DNA of 64,000 bases from Fibrobacter sp. (GTDB lineage: Bacteria; Fibrobacterota; Chitinivibrionia; Chitinivibrionales; Chitinispirillaceae), in contig JAAYPC010000120.1 of assembly GCA_012519985.1 (NCBI GenBank), positions 1-64,000 on the forward strand, written 5' to 3'. The notes beneath the pieces are model-generated. The model was not told the origin of the DNA and did no database searches. It saw nothing but the letters and a program-made list of their open reading frames with translations. Positions 55,499-64,000 of the stretch are shown piece after piece. How positions within the stretch are numbered: position 1 is the first letter of the stretch; every line of letters starts with the position of its first letter. Both the position numbers and the translations under genes were made by a program.

Positions 55499-55759
55499 TT
55501 ATTTTCCTTCCATGTTCATTTTCCTGATATTGAGATTGTTGATATCCAAAGTATCGATCTTCATGCTTTTTATCATTAATTTGGCAATCATCAGTTTGCC
55601 GATAAAAAATATGCCCAGAGCAGTCAATCCGGCAAAAAAGGAGCCGCTTGCCCTGAGTCTGGTCAATAAAGCATTTACTCTAAGAATGTTAACTGATCGA
55701 ACCGGTTGATGATGCAGAGGGAAACCTTTCTTGCATTTCCAGTGTTCCATAAATCTCAT
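55499..55759 (-). CDS. Small single-span membrane protein
   Basis: Protein of 86 aa with an excellent ribosome site on the minus strand (GGGAGGTGAATA before the ATG), which makes it credible despite its length. One membrane helix spans about 38-58. The C-terminus has a repeated L-x2 pattern (IDTLDINNLNIRKMNME). No family recognised. It is probably a monocistronic gene between two terminators. Confidence 0.65.
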   Translation of the reverse strand: MRFMEHWKCKKGFPLHHQPVRSVNILRVNALLTRLRASGSFFAGLTALGIFFIGKLMIAKLMIKSMKIDTLDINNLNIRKMNMEGK

Positions 55760-56056
55760 TATTCACCTCCCCCTGGGACAGGATAAAAAAAAAGGTCGTA
55801 TTTAGTTGAACCATACATTAAGATTTCGAATTGATCTGATACAACGTGAACATTTTAAGGTGTTTCAAAGTAGATCAACCGTTTCTCAAATAAAACAGAT
55901 TTTGGTCGAAGTTCAAGTCATTTAAACTGTAAAAGAACATCAATTATATTTAATTTTAGGTTTAACAACCGGAGAGTAATCGAGTGGCATACTACTTGCA
56001 GCACAGAAGCCAAAAAATTAAAATAACGAGAAAAAATATCACAGGAGTTGATTAAT

Positions 56057-56752
56057 ATGATAATGTTTGATCCGATGTATCTGGTTTTTGCCTTGCCTGG
56101 ATTAGTGCTGGCACTGTTTGCTTCATGGTATACCAAATCAACCTTTAAAAAATTTTCCAATTGGCAGTCACCTAATGGTCTCACTGGTGCACAGGCAGCT
56201 CATCAGATGCTCTCTTCTGCAGGAATTAATGATGTGAAAATCGAACAGGTTTCAGGTTTTCTCTCCGACCATTATGATCCCACTTCCAGGGTACTGCGAC
56301 TGTCTCCTTCGGTTTACAGCGAAAACAGTCTTTCAGCAGTTGGTGTGGCTTGTCATGAAGCTGGTCATGCAATCCAACATGCCAGAAGTTATGCGTGGCT
56401 CCATTTGAGGACAGCAATGGTTCCTCTTACCAATATCTCAAGCTGGTTTTCTTATATTGTTATTACTTTGGGATTTCTGCTTTCTTCAAGCTCACTTGTA
56501 GGTTTGGGGGCAATTCTTTTCAGTGGAGCAGTGGTTTTTTCGTTGATCACATTGCCTGTGGAATGGGATGCCAGCAGAAGAGCTAAACTTGCTATGGCTC
56601 AGGCAGGACTTTTACCTAGTAAAGATGCTCACAATGCAGGTAAAGTACTTGATGCTGCTTTTTTAACGTATGTTGCTGCGGCTGCCAGTTCCATTCTGAC
56701 TCTGCTTTATTATCTTTTCAGGGCAGGTCTTCTGGGCCGAGGTGACGATTAA
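56057..56752 (+). CDS. YugP-like zinc metallopeptidase
   Basis: Membrane-bound metallopeptidase of 231 aa. The zinc motif HEAGHAIQHA lies near residue 105 of the chosen frame, followed by several membrane helices (about 125-165 and 205-225). ATG 56057 was preferred over TTG 56048, because CAGGAG (56042-56047) is 9 bases upstream. Substrate is unknown. Confidence 0.85.
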   Translation: MIMFDPMYLVFALPGLVLALFASWYTKSTFKKFSNWQSPNGLTGAQAAHQMLSSAGINDVKIEQVSGFLSDHYDPTSRVLRLSPSVYSENSLSAVGVACHEAGHAIQHARSYAWLHLRTAMVPLTNISSWFSYIVITLGFLLSSSSLVGLGAILFSGAVVFSLITLPVEWDASRRAKLAMAQAGLLPSKDAHNAGKVLDAAFLTYVAAAASSILTLLYYLFRAGLLGRGDD

Positions 56753-56765
56753 ATCCAATTGAATC

Positions 56766-56794
56766 AAGCCTTGCCTAAAGAAAAGGTAAGGCTT
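56766..56794 (+). terminator. Terminator of the metallopeptidase gene
   Basis: AAGCCTTGCCT (56766-56776) pairs with AGGTAAGGCTT (56784-56794), 11 bp with one wobble and an A-rich loop, 13 bp after the stop. Confidence 0.6.
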
Positions 56795-56934
56795 TCAGAT
56801 CCATTCCGCAAGCATATCTTATAAGGTCTTTCTGTTTCCAAAAGCGGATTACCGGTCATTTATTTGCAGGATATTTCTGGTAGATATTGCACTACTGAGT
56901 ACAACCGAAGATTATCTGCTTTTGGGGAATTCAA

Positions 56935-57189
56935 TTGATATACATAAAGAAGCTTCTGGACCGTATCCGCTGGGATTTCTCTTTCTCACAGGCGTACTTT
57001 GAGCTTGAATATGAAGACAGAGTAAATGGATTGGTAAGAGTTGCGCTTGATCAGATTGTTTCAATTGATTCGCAGTCTTTCATTATGAAAGATCAGTATT
57101 TTGGGAAAATAACAATTCCTCTTCACCGAATAAAAGGGGTGTACCGTAATGGAGAACTCATCTGGGGAAGAAGACCAAAAGAGGAATGA
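56935..57189 (+). CDS. Stand-alone DUF504 (MJ1316) domain protein
   Basis: Protein of 84 aa from TTG 56935 behind GGGGAA. The pattern LLDRIRWDF...ITIPLHRIKGVYRNGELIWGRR fits the MJ1316 RNA-end recognition domain (DUF504), where the usual form is R-I-x-WD...IPYHRI..I..-G-E-V-I-W. The domain is best known from archaea and from proteins linked to RNA 2',3'-cyclic phosphate ends. No RNA ligase gene was seen nearby. Function inferred from the family only. Confidence 0.75.
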   Translation: MIYIKKLLDRIRWDFSFSQAYFELEYEDRVNGLVRVALDQIVSIDSQSFIMKDQYFGKITIPLHRIKGVYRNGELIWGRRPKEE

Positions 57190-57624
57190 ACAGTGTTCCC
57201 ATATGAACAGAACAATTCTCCCGCACTAATTCCCACCTGATGCAACAAGCTATAATTTATCCTGAGCAATTACTGAACTGTTCACAATAAAACTTAAAGG
57301 ATTAATCAAAGTAATCAATGAGCAGATAATGAAAATTTCACAATCAGAATACTTTTCCTAATAGTATAGTTACTCAGAATAACACATGAGCATCTCTTCC
57401 GTATGAAAATGAATACCGGAACAGGTTAAGAAAGATCTTAAAGTAAAAAATATTCCTGAAAAATGTTTATTTTATTGATATTATATTAGTTATATACTAT
57501 CACTACTTCGCTTGAGTTTTTGAATTCCTGGAAACTGCTGCAAGAGAGCCTTTACAGAGGTTCTAGTTTGCAGATTGTAGTTTCCGAATACTGAAAAATG
57601 TTGCTTAAATTTCAGGGGGAATCT
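57190..57624. other. AT-rich gap before the receiver gene
   Basis: About 435 bp without a gene. Small dyads (CTGCAA/TTGCAG at 57537-57575) and several AT tracts are present, none convincing. It should contain the promoter of the receiver gene. Confidence 0.5.
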
Positions 57625-57996
57625 GTGGGTTTTCAGGACACAAAGAGAATAGTTATAGTAGATGATACGGAGTCTGTTGCATTTGTTATAAAGAGTTTTC
57701 TTGAGGATGAGGGATTCAGGGTATCGGCACATGAAGATCCACAGGATGCATTAAGTGATATAGGAAGCAATGGAGCAGATCTGATAATAACTGATTATAC
57801 CATGCCGGGCATGAATGGCATCGAGCTGGTGAAAAGAGTAAAGAAATACAATCCCCGAACAGATGCCATAATCATAACTGCTGATCCCTTAAGAATTTCC
57901 GGAAACGAAGATCGTTTTGAGGTTATCGAGAAAACCCAGGGATTTATTAAAAAGATTATTGCTTCTGTTTACAAAACCTTTAAAATGACCCCTTGA
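57625..57996 (+). CDS. Single-domain response regulator with altered lysine motif
   Basis: Receiver of 123 aa from GTG 57625, which has AGGGGGAAT six bases upstream; an ATG at 57598 lies further out without a site. D13/D14, D57 in ITDYTMPG and T85 are present. The conserved Lys is K103, followed by Thr rather than the usual Pro, and the loop after strand 4 is irregular, so switching may differ. No kinase adjoins it. Confidence 0.78.
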   Translation: MGFQDTKRIVIVDDTESVAFVIKSFLEDEGFRVSAHEDPQDALSDIGSNGADLIITDYTMPGMNGIELVKRVKKYNPRTDAIIITADPLRISGNEDRFEVIEKTQGFIKKIIASVYKTFKMTP

Positions 57997-58051
57997 GTTA
58001 TTTCACACCAAAAATCGGATGATTAACGTCAAACAATCTTCCACAATTTGG

Positions 58052-58483
58052 TTAAATTTTTCTGATTTCCTCATTTCTAAGGAGTTTATACCCGTTTTTT
58101 GAAAACAGCTCAATTGCTGCATCAGTATCCTCAAACCTCATGAACAAGATTGCTTTATTGGATGTCTGCTCTACAAAGGAATAAGTATACTCAATATTGA
58201 TATTGTGCTTGTCACAAAGACTCATAAGGTCATAAAAAAGGCCCTCACGGTCTTCAATTTGCACAGCGATTACTGGGTTTTGCTTCACCATAAAACCGGC
58301 GGTTTTTAGTACTTCGCATGCTTTTTCCGGTTGGTTCACTATCATCCTTAAAATTCCAAAATCGGAAGTATCCGCAACAGTCAAAGCCCTTATGTTGATT
58401 TTATTATCCCTGAGCACTTTTGCCACACTAGCCAGTCTGCCTGCCTTATTTTCCAGAAAAATGGAAATCTGCTGTACTTTCAT
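58052..58483 (-). CDS. Tandem ACT-domain protein
   Basis: Protein of 143 aa made of two ACT domains (about 3-70 and 71-140). ISIFLENKAGRLASVAKVL is the first ligand loop. Small ACT proteins next to a phenylacetate-CoA ligase are a known arrangement, often in operons for aryl-pyruvate metabolism; they probably sense an amino acid. It lies 9 bp after the ligase gene on the same strand. Confidence 0.85.
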   Translation of the reverse strand: MKVQQISIFLENKAGRLASVAKVLRDNKINIRALTVADTSDFGILRMIVNQPEKACEVLKTAGFMVKQNPVIAVQIEDREGLFYDLMSLCDKHNINIEYTYSFVEQTSNKAILFMRFEDTDAAIELFSKNGYKLLRNEEIRKI

Positions 58484-58492
58484 TAGCCCTCC

Positions 58493-59791
58493 TCAAATGT
58501 TTCTCACATCGATTACTCTTTTAGCTTTTCCCTCACTGCGTTCAATGCTCTTTGGCTCGACCAGTTTCACTTTACTATGAACCAGAAGCTCCTCTTTAAG
58601 AGCATGCTCTATCTCCTTCTCCTTATTCTCAATATAGCGGATCTCATCCGAGAACAGTGTTTCGTTCATCTCAACCCTCACCTCAAGAGAATCAAGTGCT
58701 CCCTTTCGGTCTACCAGGATCTGGTAATGTGGTTCAACCCCATCGATTTTGAGTAAAACCTGTTCAACCTGAGATGGAAAAAGATTGACTCCCCTTACTA
58801 TCAGCATGTCATCGGTTCGACCCATGATCCTGTGCATCCGTACCGAAGTTCTCCCACAACGACATTTCTCCCGATTTAAATAGGTAATATCTCTTGTACG
58901 GTAGCGGATAACCGGTGTACCCTCTTTAGTAAGGGTAGTAAAAACCAGTTCACCCTCTTTACCATCCTCAAGCTGTTGTCCGGTTACCGGATCAATTATC
59001 TCCGGATAAAAATGATCTTCAAAAATGTGCAACATATCCTGACATTCGCACTCAGCAGCAACCCCTGGGCCTATAATTTCTGTAAGCCCATAGATATCGA
59101 TAGCCTTGAGGTGCAGTTTGCTTTCAATCTCCTTACGCATGTTTTCACTCCAGGGTTCAGCCCCGAAAAAACCTGCTTTTATGGGAAATTTGGAAAAATC
59201 CAAACCAAGCTCTCTTGCCGCTTCAGCTAAATAGAGGCTGTATGAAGGGGTACAGGTTAAAACCGATGAACCGAAATCTTTCATTACCGATAACTGTCTT
59301 TTGGTATTACCACCAGAGATGGGAATAACCGTTGCACCGATTTTTCTGGCTCCATAGTGAACCCCAAAACCACCAGTGAAAAGCCCATAGCCATAAGCAT
59401 TGTGAACAATATCGCTTTTGGTGGTATCACCCATTGACAATGTTCTGGCCATAACCTCAGACCAGATTTCAATATCTTTTTGTGTATATGCATCCACCAC
59501 CGGTTTTCCTGTTGTCCCCGATGAAGCATGAATCTCAACAATTTCGCTCATATCCGTTGCAAGTAACCCATAAGGGTACACATCTCGCATATCAGTTTTG
59601 GTTATAAAAGGAAGTTTTTGAATATCTTCCAATGATTTGATATCCGAAGGTTTAATTCCTTTTTTATCCATCTGTTCTTTATAAAAAGGAACACGGTTAT
59701 ATACCCTCAGGACCAGTTCTTTGAGATTCTGCAACTGAAATTTACGCAATTCGTTAGTTGGCATAGTCTCGAATTGTTCATTCCATATCAT
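58493..59791 (-). CDS. paaK: Phenylacetate-CoA ligase
   Basis: AMP-forming acyl-CoA ligase of 432 aa. The P-loop reads [13 protein letters not shown] (88-100), and [15 protein letters not shown] and the C-terminal [22 protein letters not shown] are diagnostic of the PaaK family. Activates phenylacetate or a related aryl acid. In anaerobes such genes often serve aryl-acid products of indolepyruvate oxidoreductases; no such gene is in the window. Confidence 0.92.
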   Translation of the reverse strand: MIWNEQFETMPTNELRKFQLQNLKELVLRVYNRVPFYKEQMDKKGIKPSDIKSLEDIQKLPFITKTDMRDVYPYGLLATDMSEIVEIHASSGTTGKPVVDAYTQKDIEIWSEVMARTLSMGDTTKSDIVHNAYGYGLFTGGFGVHYGARKIGATVIPISGGNTKRQLSVMKDFGSSVLTCTPSYSLYLAEAARELGLDFSKFPIKAGFFGAEPWSENMRKEIESKLHLKAIDIYGLTEIIGPGVAAECECQDMLHIFEDHFYPEIIDPVTGQQLEDGKEGELVFTTLTKEGTPVIRYRTRDITYLNREKCRCGRTSVRMHRIMGRTDDMLIVRGVNLFPSQVEQVLLKIDGVEPHYQILVDRKGALDSLEVRVEMNETLFSDEIRYIENKEKEIEHALKEELLVHSKVKLVEPKSIERSEGKAKRVIDVRNI

Positions 59792-59925
59792 TTTAATTAC
59801 TCCGATCTATTAACCCTGAACATGCCGACTTGTCGCAATTATCCGTATTTGTTTAAACGGTTCTTTCGCTATGTGGCCAGTTGAATAACATAATTTATGG
59901 AATAGTGGGGTTGACATAGCTTTAG

Positions 59926-60582
59926 CTATTTTGAGGAGAGAAAGAAAAAAGTATAAACAAGTGAAATCAACTCAGAATAAACCGTTTTAACTCCTTCGCT
60001 ACTTTTCCACCATCTATCGCAATCATAATCTTCATTTTCCACAGAAATTTGCCCTACTTTGATCCCTGGTTCTAATACCTTTTTAAACACCAATGCAGAG
60101 CGTCTGGTATGCGCTCCAAGAGATAGCAAATCGATTTTTTTAACCGATATTTCTGAACTATCCAGCCACTCTTTCAAGGCAACTGCCGATTGATAAGTTC
60201 TATCTCTTCTGACACTTTCGGCAGGAACTGCCACAGTTAACGATTCAGCAATCCCCAATTTCTGGAAACTATACCTGGCAAGATGAGCATAAGTTTCAAA
60301 CTGAAGCAGATATGATCCCTGATCCAGAGGACCTCCGGTAGAAACAAGTAATTGGTAATTTCCTTCAGAAAATATTCTGGCAGCTTCCTCTATAGCATAA
60401 TCGGGTTGCCATCCTTCTACAACAAGCAGTTCACCCCCTACTGGGGCAGATTTTGCCAGATAGGGATGAATACTAATCAGAACAATCAGAAGAATGGTTG
60501 ATAAGTTAAACCCAATCAGTATCCAACCAGTAATTGTCGGGACATAAAAAGTCGATTTTTTAAAAAGCGCAGGTAATTTCAT
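59926..60582 (-). CDS. YdcF/DUF218-like membrane protein
   Basis: Protein of 218 aa with one N-terminal membrane helix (about 15-38), then a DUF218-type domain: GGELLVVEGWQPDYAIEEAARIF, LLVSTGGPLDQG and a later SLGAHTRRSALVFKKVL. The family includes YdcF and SanA, envelope proteins of poorly known biochemical role. Monocistronic. Confidence 0.72.
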   Translation of the reverse strand: MKLPALFKKSTFYVPTITGWILIGFNLSTILLIVLISIHPYLAKSAPVGGELLVVEGWQPDYAIEEAARIFSEGNYQLLVSTGGPLDQGSYLLQFETYAHLARYSFQKLGIAESLTVAVPAESVRRDRTYQSAVALKEWLDSSEISVKKIDLLSLGAHTRRSALVFKKVLEPGIKVGQISVENEDYDCDRWWKSSEGVKTVYSELISLVYTFFFLSSK

Positions 60583-60810
60583 ATAGTTTTAATTAGCATC
60601 GTGCCCCCGATGGACAAATCTAGTATTATTTTAATTCTTTTTTTCGGGTGCACTTATTCCCTGAAAGACTCAGACACTCTGAATTTTTAGAGAAAAATAT
60701 TTAATGTCCCAATCTTCGGTATCTCAATAAACTGAAGGTTCAAAATAAGGTTGCATCACCGAAAAATCAAGAAAATCATTCATTATTTACAGATGTTTAA
60801 AGGAACTGCT

Positions 60811-61341
60811 ATGAAAAAAACGGTTGTTATCTATAAAAGTACTTCCGGTTTCACTAAAAAATATGCAGAATGGATTGCACAATCTCTCAATTGTGACCTA
60901 TTGAATCGTAAGCAGGCTAACCTCAAAAAAATCCTTGATTACGATATTATTATCTATGGTGGAAGTCTTCACGCAGTTGGTATAAGCGGAGTAGATATAA
61001 TCAGTAAAAATCTCCCCAGTCTAAAAGAAAAAACAATCGTGATATTTGCAACAGGTGCTTCTCCTGCCCGTCCCGAAATACCTTCGGTAGTATTAAACAG
61101 GAATTTTACCTCCGATCAACAGAAACAGATAACATTTTTTTATCTGCGAGGGGGCTTCGATTTTAACAAACTTGATCTTGTAAATAAAGCTTTAATGACT
61201 TTAATGAAATGGAAAATCAAATCCAAGAAAGAATGGGATTCTGATGACAAAGGCATGATGGCGGCATTTTCGAATCCGATTGATTTTACCGATAAGGATA
61301 ATTTAAAGGAGCTGCTGGAATTCGTTCGCTCAAAACAATAG
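60811..61341 (+). CDS. Flavodoxin-fold (HemG-like) protein
   Basis: Protein of 176 aa from ATG 60811 behind AAAGGA. KKTVVIYKSTSGFTKKYAEWIA is the phosphate-binding loop for FMN (T/S-x-S-G-x-T), with YGGSLHAVGISG following. Size and the 'YKSTSGFT' form resemble the flavodoxin domain of protoporphyrinogen oxidase HemG-like proteins. Electron transfer is likely, but the partner is unknown. Confidence 0.78.
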   Translation: MKKTVVIYKSTSGFTKKYAEWIAQSLNCDLLNRKQANLKKILDYDIIIYGGSLHAVGISGVDIISKNLPSLKEKTIVIFATGASPARPEIPSVVLNRNFTSDQQKQITFFYLRGGFDFNKLDLVNKALMTLMKWKIKSKKEWDSDDKGMMAAFSNPIDFTDKDNLKELLEFVRSKQ

Positions 61342-61433
61342 ATTCTGCAGATACAATAATTTGTATAAAGCTGTTCAATAAGATATACTCTTTATAACCG
61401 TCAGAAATTAAACCAGTTAACGAACGGCTGAAA

Positions 61434-62105
61434 ATGAAAAATATATCTGTTTTCCTGATAATTATTTTCTTGAGCTTTTCGGGTAAAGCCGAAGACTCAC
61501 AGGATTGTCGGTTTTTATCATTATATTCCGGGAAGGTCCTCCTTATTCCACTCGACAGCATACACGTAAACAAAACATCAGAATTGAGCGGCGAATTCAG
61601 CGATTCCTTTTTTTGCCTTGCAGCCAATCAACTGCTTTTGAATTCGCTGTCTCAAAGGCTCACACCTGTGTTAAATGAAAATGTTGAGTCTTCTTCAATA
61701 AGAAGTAAAGTTCTTTCTAATGATGCAGATATGGACAGCTTGACCGTTTTAATTCGGGAAATTGTCAGAAAAAGCGGTTCTGATTTTATGGTAATCCCCC
61801 ATTGCTGCAGTCTGTGGCAGGAGATAAAAACCCAGAAAGCCTGGCGAGATGGTCGGGGAGGCCCCAGCTATGAGCGACCGGTAAAAAACACCGCCATTGC
61901 CAGGATTCAGATGAAAGTCTGGGATAAGGATGGAAAACTGATTTGTGAACTTAACGGTACTGGTAAAAATACCAAACCAATGTTTTACTCTTTTTTCAAA
62001 AAACGGATCAAATTAAAAGAGATAGTTAGTTATTCCCGCAAACCATTTGCAAATCCCCTGATCCGTGCTTTAAACAAGGCAGCCAAAGATCTGACAGTAA
62101 ATTAG
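61434..62105 (+). CDS. Hypothetical exported protein
   Basis: Protein of 223 aa with a signal peptide (cleavage near GKA-EDS). The central part has CCSLWQEIKTQKAWRDGRGGPSYE, and the C-terminus is strongly basic. No family was recognised, though a layout of a signal peptide followed by an alpha/beta domain resembles periplasmic TolB-like or lipoprotein-type proteins. Convergent with galE. Confidence 0.6.
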   Translation: MKNISVFLIIIFLSFSGKAEDSQDCRFLSLYSGKVLLIPLDSIHVNKTSELSGEFSDSFFCLAANQLLLNSLSQRLTPVLNENVESSSIRSKVLSNDADMDSLTVLIREIVRKSGSDFMVIPHCCSLWQEIKTQKAWRDGRGGPSYERPVKNTAIARIQMKVWDKDGKLICELNGTGKNTKPMFYSFFKKRIKLKEIVSYSRKPFANPLIRALNKAAKDLTVN

Positions 62106-62136
62106 TTCCCCTTAAGCTTGAGGGAAATGTTTTTTA
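62106..62136 (+). terminator. Hairpin after the exported protein gene
   Basis: TTCCC...GGGAA around a central AAGCTT palindrome, followed by ATG-TTTTTT. It overlaps the 3' end of the convergent galE gene. Confidence 0.5.
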
Positions 62137-63092
62137 TAAACTCTCCAGGTACTGCTTATCAGAGTATCGACATCGCTGTGGTTGGCTTTCCAGCCAAGAA
62201 TCCTGTGCGCTTCCTTTGATGATGCCACCATTTTTGCTGCATCCCCTGCGCGACGAGCTGCGATCTGAACAGGAATCGCTTTTCCGGTGATTTCACGAGC
62301 TTTCTGCACCATCTCTTTTACACTGATTCCGTTCTGGCTTCCCAGGTTTACCGTGATACTGCTGTCATTTTCCGTTATATACTCCAGCGATTTAACATGA
62401 GCATCCGCAAGGTCGTTAACATGTACATAGTCACGTATACAGGTACCGTCTTCTGTCTCATAATCATCCCCAAAAATCGATAGCTGCGTACGAATACCGA
62501 CTGCAGTTTCCATAACCACAGGAAGCAGATTCTCGGGGTTTCGCTCTAATCCGTGTATTCTCTGATCGATGTCATAGCCGGCAGCGTTAAAATAACGCAA
62601 AGCAGCATACCTCAATCCCTTCAGCCTGTCATACCATTGGAGAAATCTCTCAATCTCCAGTTTTGTAAAACCATAATAGTTTTGCGGCTCCACAGGATGC
62701 GACTCATCTACCGGGAGATATTTTGGTTCACCATATATTGCAGCGGAAGAGGAGAAGACCATTTTCTTAACTCCACAATCCATGGCAGCATTTAGCAGGT
62801 TGATAGTCCCGTTTATATTATTCATTGAATACTTCTCGGGGCTAATCATCGATTCGCCTGCAGCTTTAAAGGCAGCCAGATGAATAAAAGCATCTATACC
62901 ACCCTTTAAAGCCTGTCGAATCTGCTCATAATTCATGATATCACCATGAATAAAGGCTGCTTCTTTAAAAAGATTTTCCCGTGCACCACTGGATAGATTG
63001 TCAAAAACAGTAACCTTATGGCCCCTGTCTAATAACGCCCTTACCACGTGGCTACCTATATATCCGGCTCCTCCAACTGCCAATACGTGCAT
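62112..63092 (-). CDS. galE: UDP-glucose 4-epimerase
   Basis: Interconverts UDP-glucose and UDP-galactose for surface glycans. The 326-aa SDR-type enzyme has GGAGYIGSHV at the start, the catalytic Ser region VFSSSAAIYG, and YxxxK in YYGFTKLEIE. It lies 15 bp downstream of the S1-like gene and may share its transcript. Confidence 0.94.
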   Translation of the reverse strand: MHVLAVGGAGYIGSHVVRALLDRGHKVTVFDNLSSGARENLFKEAAFIHGDIMNYEQIRQALKGGIDAFIHLAAFKAAGESMISPEKYSMNNINGTINLLNAAMDCGVKKMVFSSSAAIYGEPKYLPVDESHPVEPQNYYGFTKLEIERFLQWYDRLKGLRYAALRYFNAAGYDIDQRIHGLERNPENLLPVVMETAVGIRTQLSIFGDDYETEDGTCIRDYVHVNDLADAHVKSLEYITENDSSITVNLGSQNGISVKEMVQKAREITGKAIPVQIAARRAGDAAKMVASSKEAHRILGWKANHSDVDTLISSTWRVYKKHFPQA

Positions 63093-63107
63093 TACTTTAA
63101 TTCTCCA

Positions 63108-64000
63108 TTATTTCCTGTTTTTTAATGCAGCCAATAACGCTTCACCAAATTCACTGGACGCTTCAGTTTTCTCAGCAGATGTCTTACCCTGCTTTTTAAT
63201 GAATTCACTGACTTCCTGCTGATCCTGTTTTGCCTCTTTTATTCCATAGGATAAAGAAATGCGACGGTTTTCGGTATCCACCGATTCTATTATTACCTTA
63301 ACCGAATCTCCTTCATTTAATGAATTCTTCTTATCAGAAGAGATGTTGGCAAAAACAAGAAGTCCAGTCACCCCTTCTGCCAGATCAATAAAGTAACCGT
63401 ACCTTGATTTTTTTGCCACAGTTCCGGTAATCTCCGACCCCACAGGGAAACGGTAATCTGCATCACGCCAGGGATCATTTGAAACATCCTTGAGGCTGAG
63501 AGAAATAGATTTCTTTTTCTCATCTATACCCAGGATATTCACCTGTACCTGATTGCCTTCCTGAACAACTTCAGATGGATGATGGACTCTTTTAATCCAT
63601 GACATCTCAGAAACATGAACCATTCCTTCGACACCGGGGATGAGTTCAACAAATGCACCAAAATTGGTAATACGTGTGACCTTACCCTGAACCGATTGAC
63701 CTACAGAAAACTTTTCAGAAACGCTATCCCAGGGATTATCAAATACCTGCTTGATGGAAAGGGAAATCTTGGAATTTCTAACCTGTTGTTTTTTCTCCAC
63801 TTTCAGAACGATTACCTCTACATCCTGACCTACCTTGAAGGATTCATCCAGTTTCTCTGCTCTTTCCCAGGAAACCTCAGAAATATGCACCAGGCCTTCC
63901 AGACCACCTAAGTCTACAAAAAGCCCAAATTCTGTGATCTTGGAGATTTTTCCCTGAATAACCTTCTTTTGTTCGGCAAATTTTTCCAGTTCTTCCAGTT
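63108..64000 (-). CDS. rpsA: Ribosomal protein S1-like, 3' part (runs off the right edge)
   Basis: The C-terminal part, with three S1 RNA-binding repeats visible: GKISKITEFGLFVDLGGLEG, GKVTRITNFGAFVELIPGVE and GTVAKKSRYGYFIDLAEGVT. Each continues into a conserved SWE/SLS segment. The frame is open through 64000, so the gene is truncated by the window; an internal GTG at 63890 is not a start. Binding of mRNA for translation initiation is the role of S1. The number of repeats in the full protein cannot be seen. Confidence 0.88.
   Translation of the reverse strand, partial: LEELEKFAEQKKVIQGKISKITEFGLFVDLGGLEGLVHISEVSWERAEKLDESFKVGQDVEVIVLKVEKKQQVRNSKISLSIKQVFDNPWDSVSEKFSVGQSVQGKVTRITNFGAFVELIPGVEGMVHVSEMSWIKRVHHPSEVVQEGNQVQVNILGIDEKKKSISLSLKDVSNDPWRDADYRFPVGSEITGTVAKKSRYGYFIDLAEGVTGLLVFANISSDKKNSLNEGDSVKVIIESVDTENRRISLSYGIKEAKQDQQEVSEFIKKQGKTSAEKTEASSEFGEALLAALKNRK

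Noticed and set aside
55271-55579. 102-aa plus-strand ORF at the end of the acyltransferase gene
   Set aside because: It shadows the acyltransferase frame and crosses a terminator.
55512-55709. 65-aa plus-strand ORF opposite the 86-aa gene
   Set aside because: It overlaps a minus-strand gene with a far better start site and reads as the complement of its hydrophobic helix.
1-64000. tRNA, rRNA and CRISPR arrays
   Set aside because: No tRNA-like GTTCGAATC arms in a plausible setting, no rRNA-like sequence and no regular spaced direct repeats were found by eye.

Overview
The window reads as ordinary chromosome from a Gram-negative bacterium. It has lipoproteins, beta-barrel-like secreted proteins, polysaccharide glycosyltransferases, MurJ and an Ntr-type sigma-54 circuit, at roughly 40% G+C by eye. 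Metabolic signs point to a fermentative or low-oxygen lifestyle: PPi-dependent phosphofructokinase, pyruvate kinase, 2,3-BPG-dependent phosphoglycerate mutase, a rubrerythrin, the phenylacetate-CoA ligase/ACT pair and CstA. No rRNA, tRNA, CRISPR array or intact insertion sequence was seen. The lineage cannot be fixed from sequence alone; a Fibrobacterota/Chitinispirillum-like bacterium is only a guess.

Layout. 1-5.3 kb: a tight five-gene minus-strand operon (two related envelope proteins, a DUF4390 protein, an NtrY-like kinase, an NtrC-family regulator) behind a textbook sigma-54 promoter at 5124-5139. 5.3-10 kb: an orphan DRE-TIM aldolase, citrate synthase, a 65-aa DUF4177-like protein and pyruvate kinase. 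9.9-13 kb: an Rcp1-type receiver, a PAS histidine kinase and a CheX-type phosphatase. 13-17 kb: potABCD polyamine transport. 17-22 kb: a mutarotase-fold protein, an O-antigen polymerase/ligase-like protein and two GT4 glycosyltransferases. 22-26 kb: membrane/TPR proteins, a Cys-motif protein, a GIY-YIG nuclease fused to what looks like a decayed DnaQ domain, and a double-HTH protein with a lysine tail. 26-30 kb: MurJ, GpmA, rubrerythrin, PadR.

30-36 kb is the most accessory-looking part. It holds a possible MITE, a large lipoprotein, a beta-helix-like protein, an SdpI-family protein, a protein that appears to join a SLOG/DprA-like domain to an AbiGi/DUF2971-like domain, and another lipoprotein. 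36-42 kb: trpE-trpG-trpC-trpF (no trpD, trpB or trpA), hemW and sir2. 42-48 kb: cstA, a secreted unknown, and a PAS-only membrane sensor followed by a CheY-like receiver. 48-54 kb: PPi-phosphofructokinase, metG, hisC-like aminotransferase and a CBS-containing family II pyrophosphatase. 54-64 kb: an acyltransferase, a small membrane protein, a zinc metallopeptidase, a stand-alone DUF504 (MJ1316) protein, a receiver, the ACT/PaaK pair, a YdcF-like protein, a flavodoxin, a secreted unknown, galE and the 3' part of a ribosomal S1-like gene running off the right edge.

The best candidates for something undescribed are the SLOG + AbiGi-like protein (33773-34867), the degenerate DnaQ-GIY-YIG fusion (23698-25110), and the sigma-54 operon in which the presumed activator lies downstream of its own putative promoter. 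All domain calls were made by eye from motifs; no database search was run.
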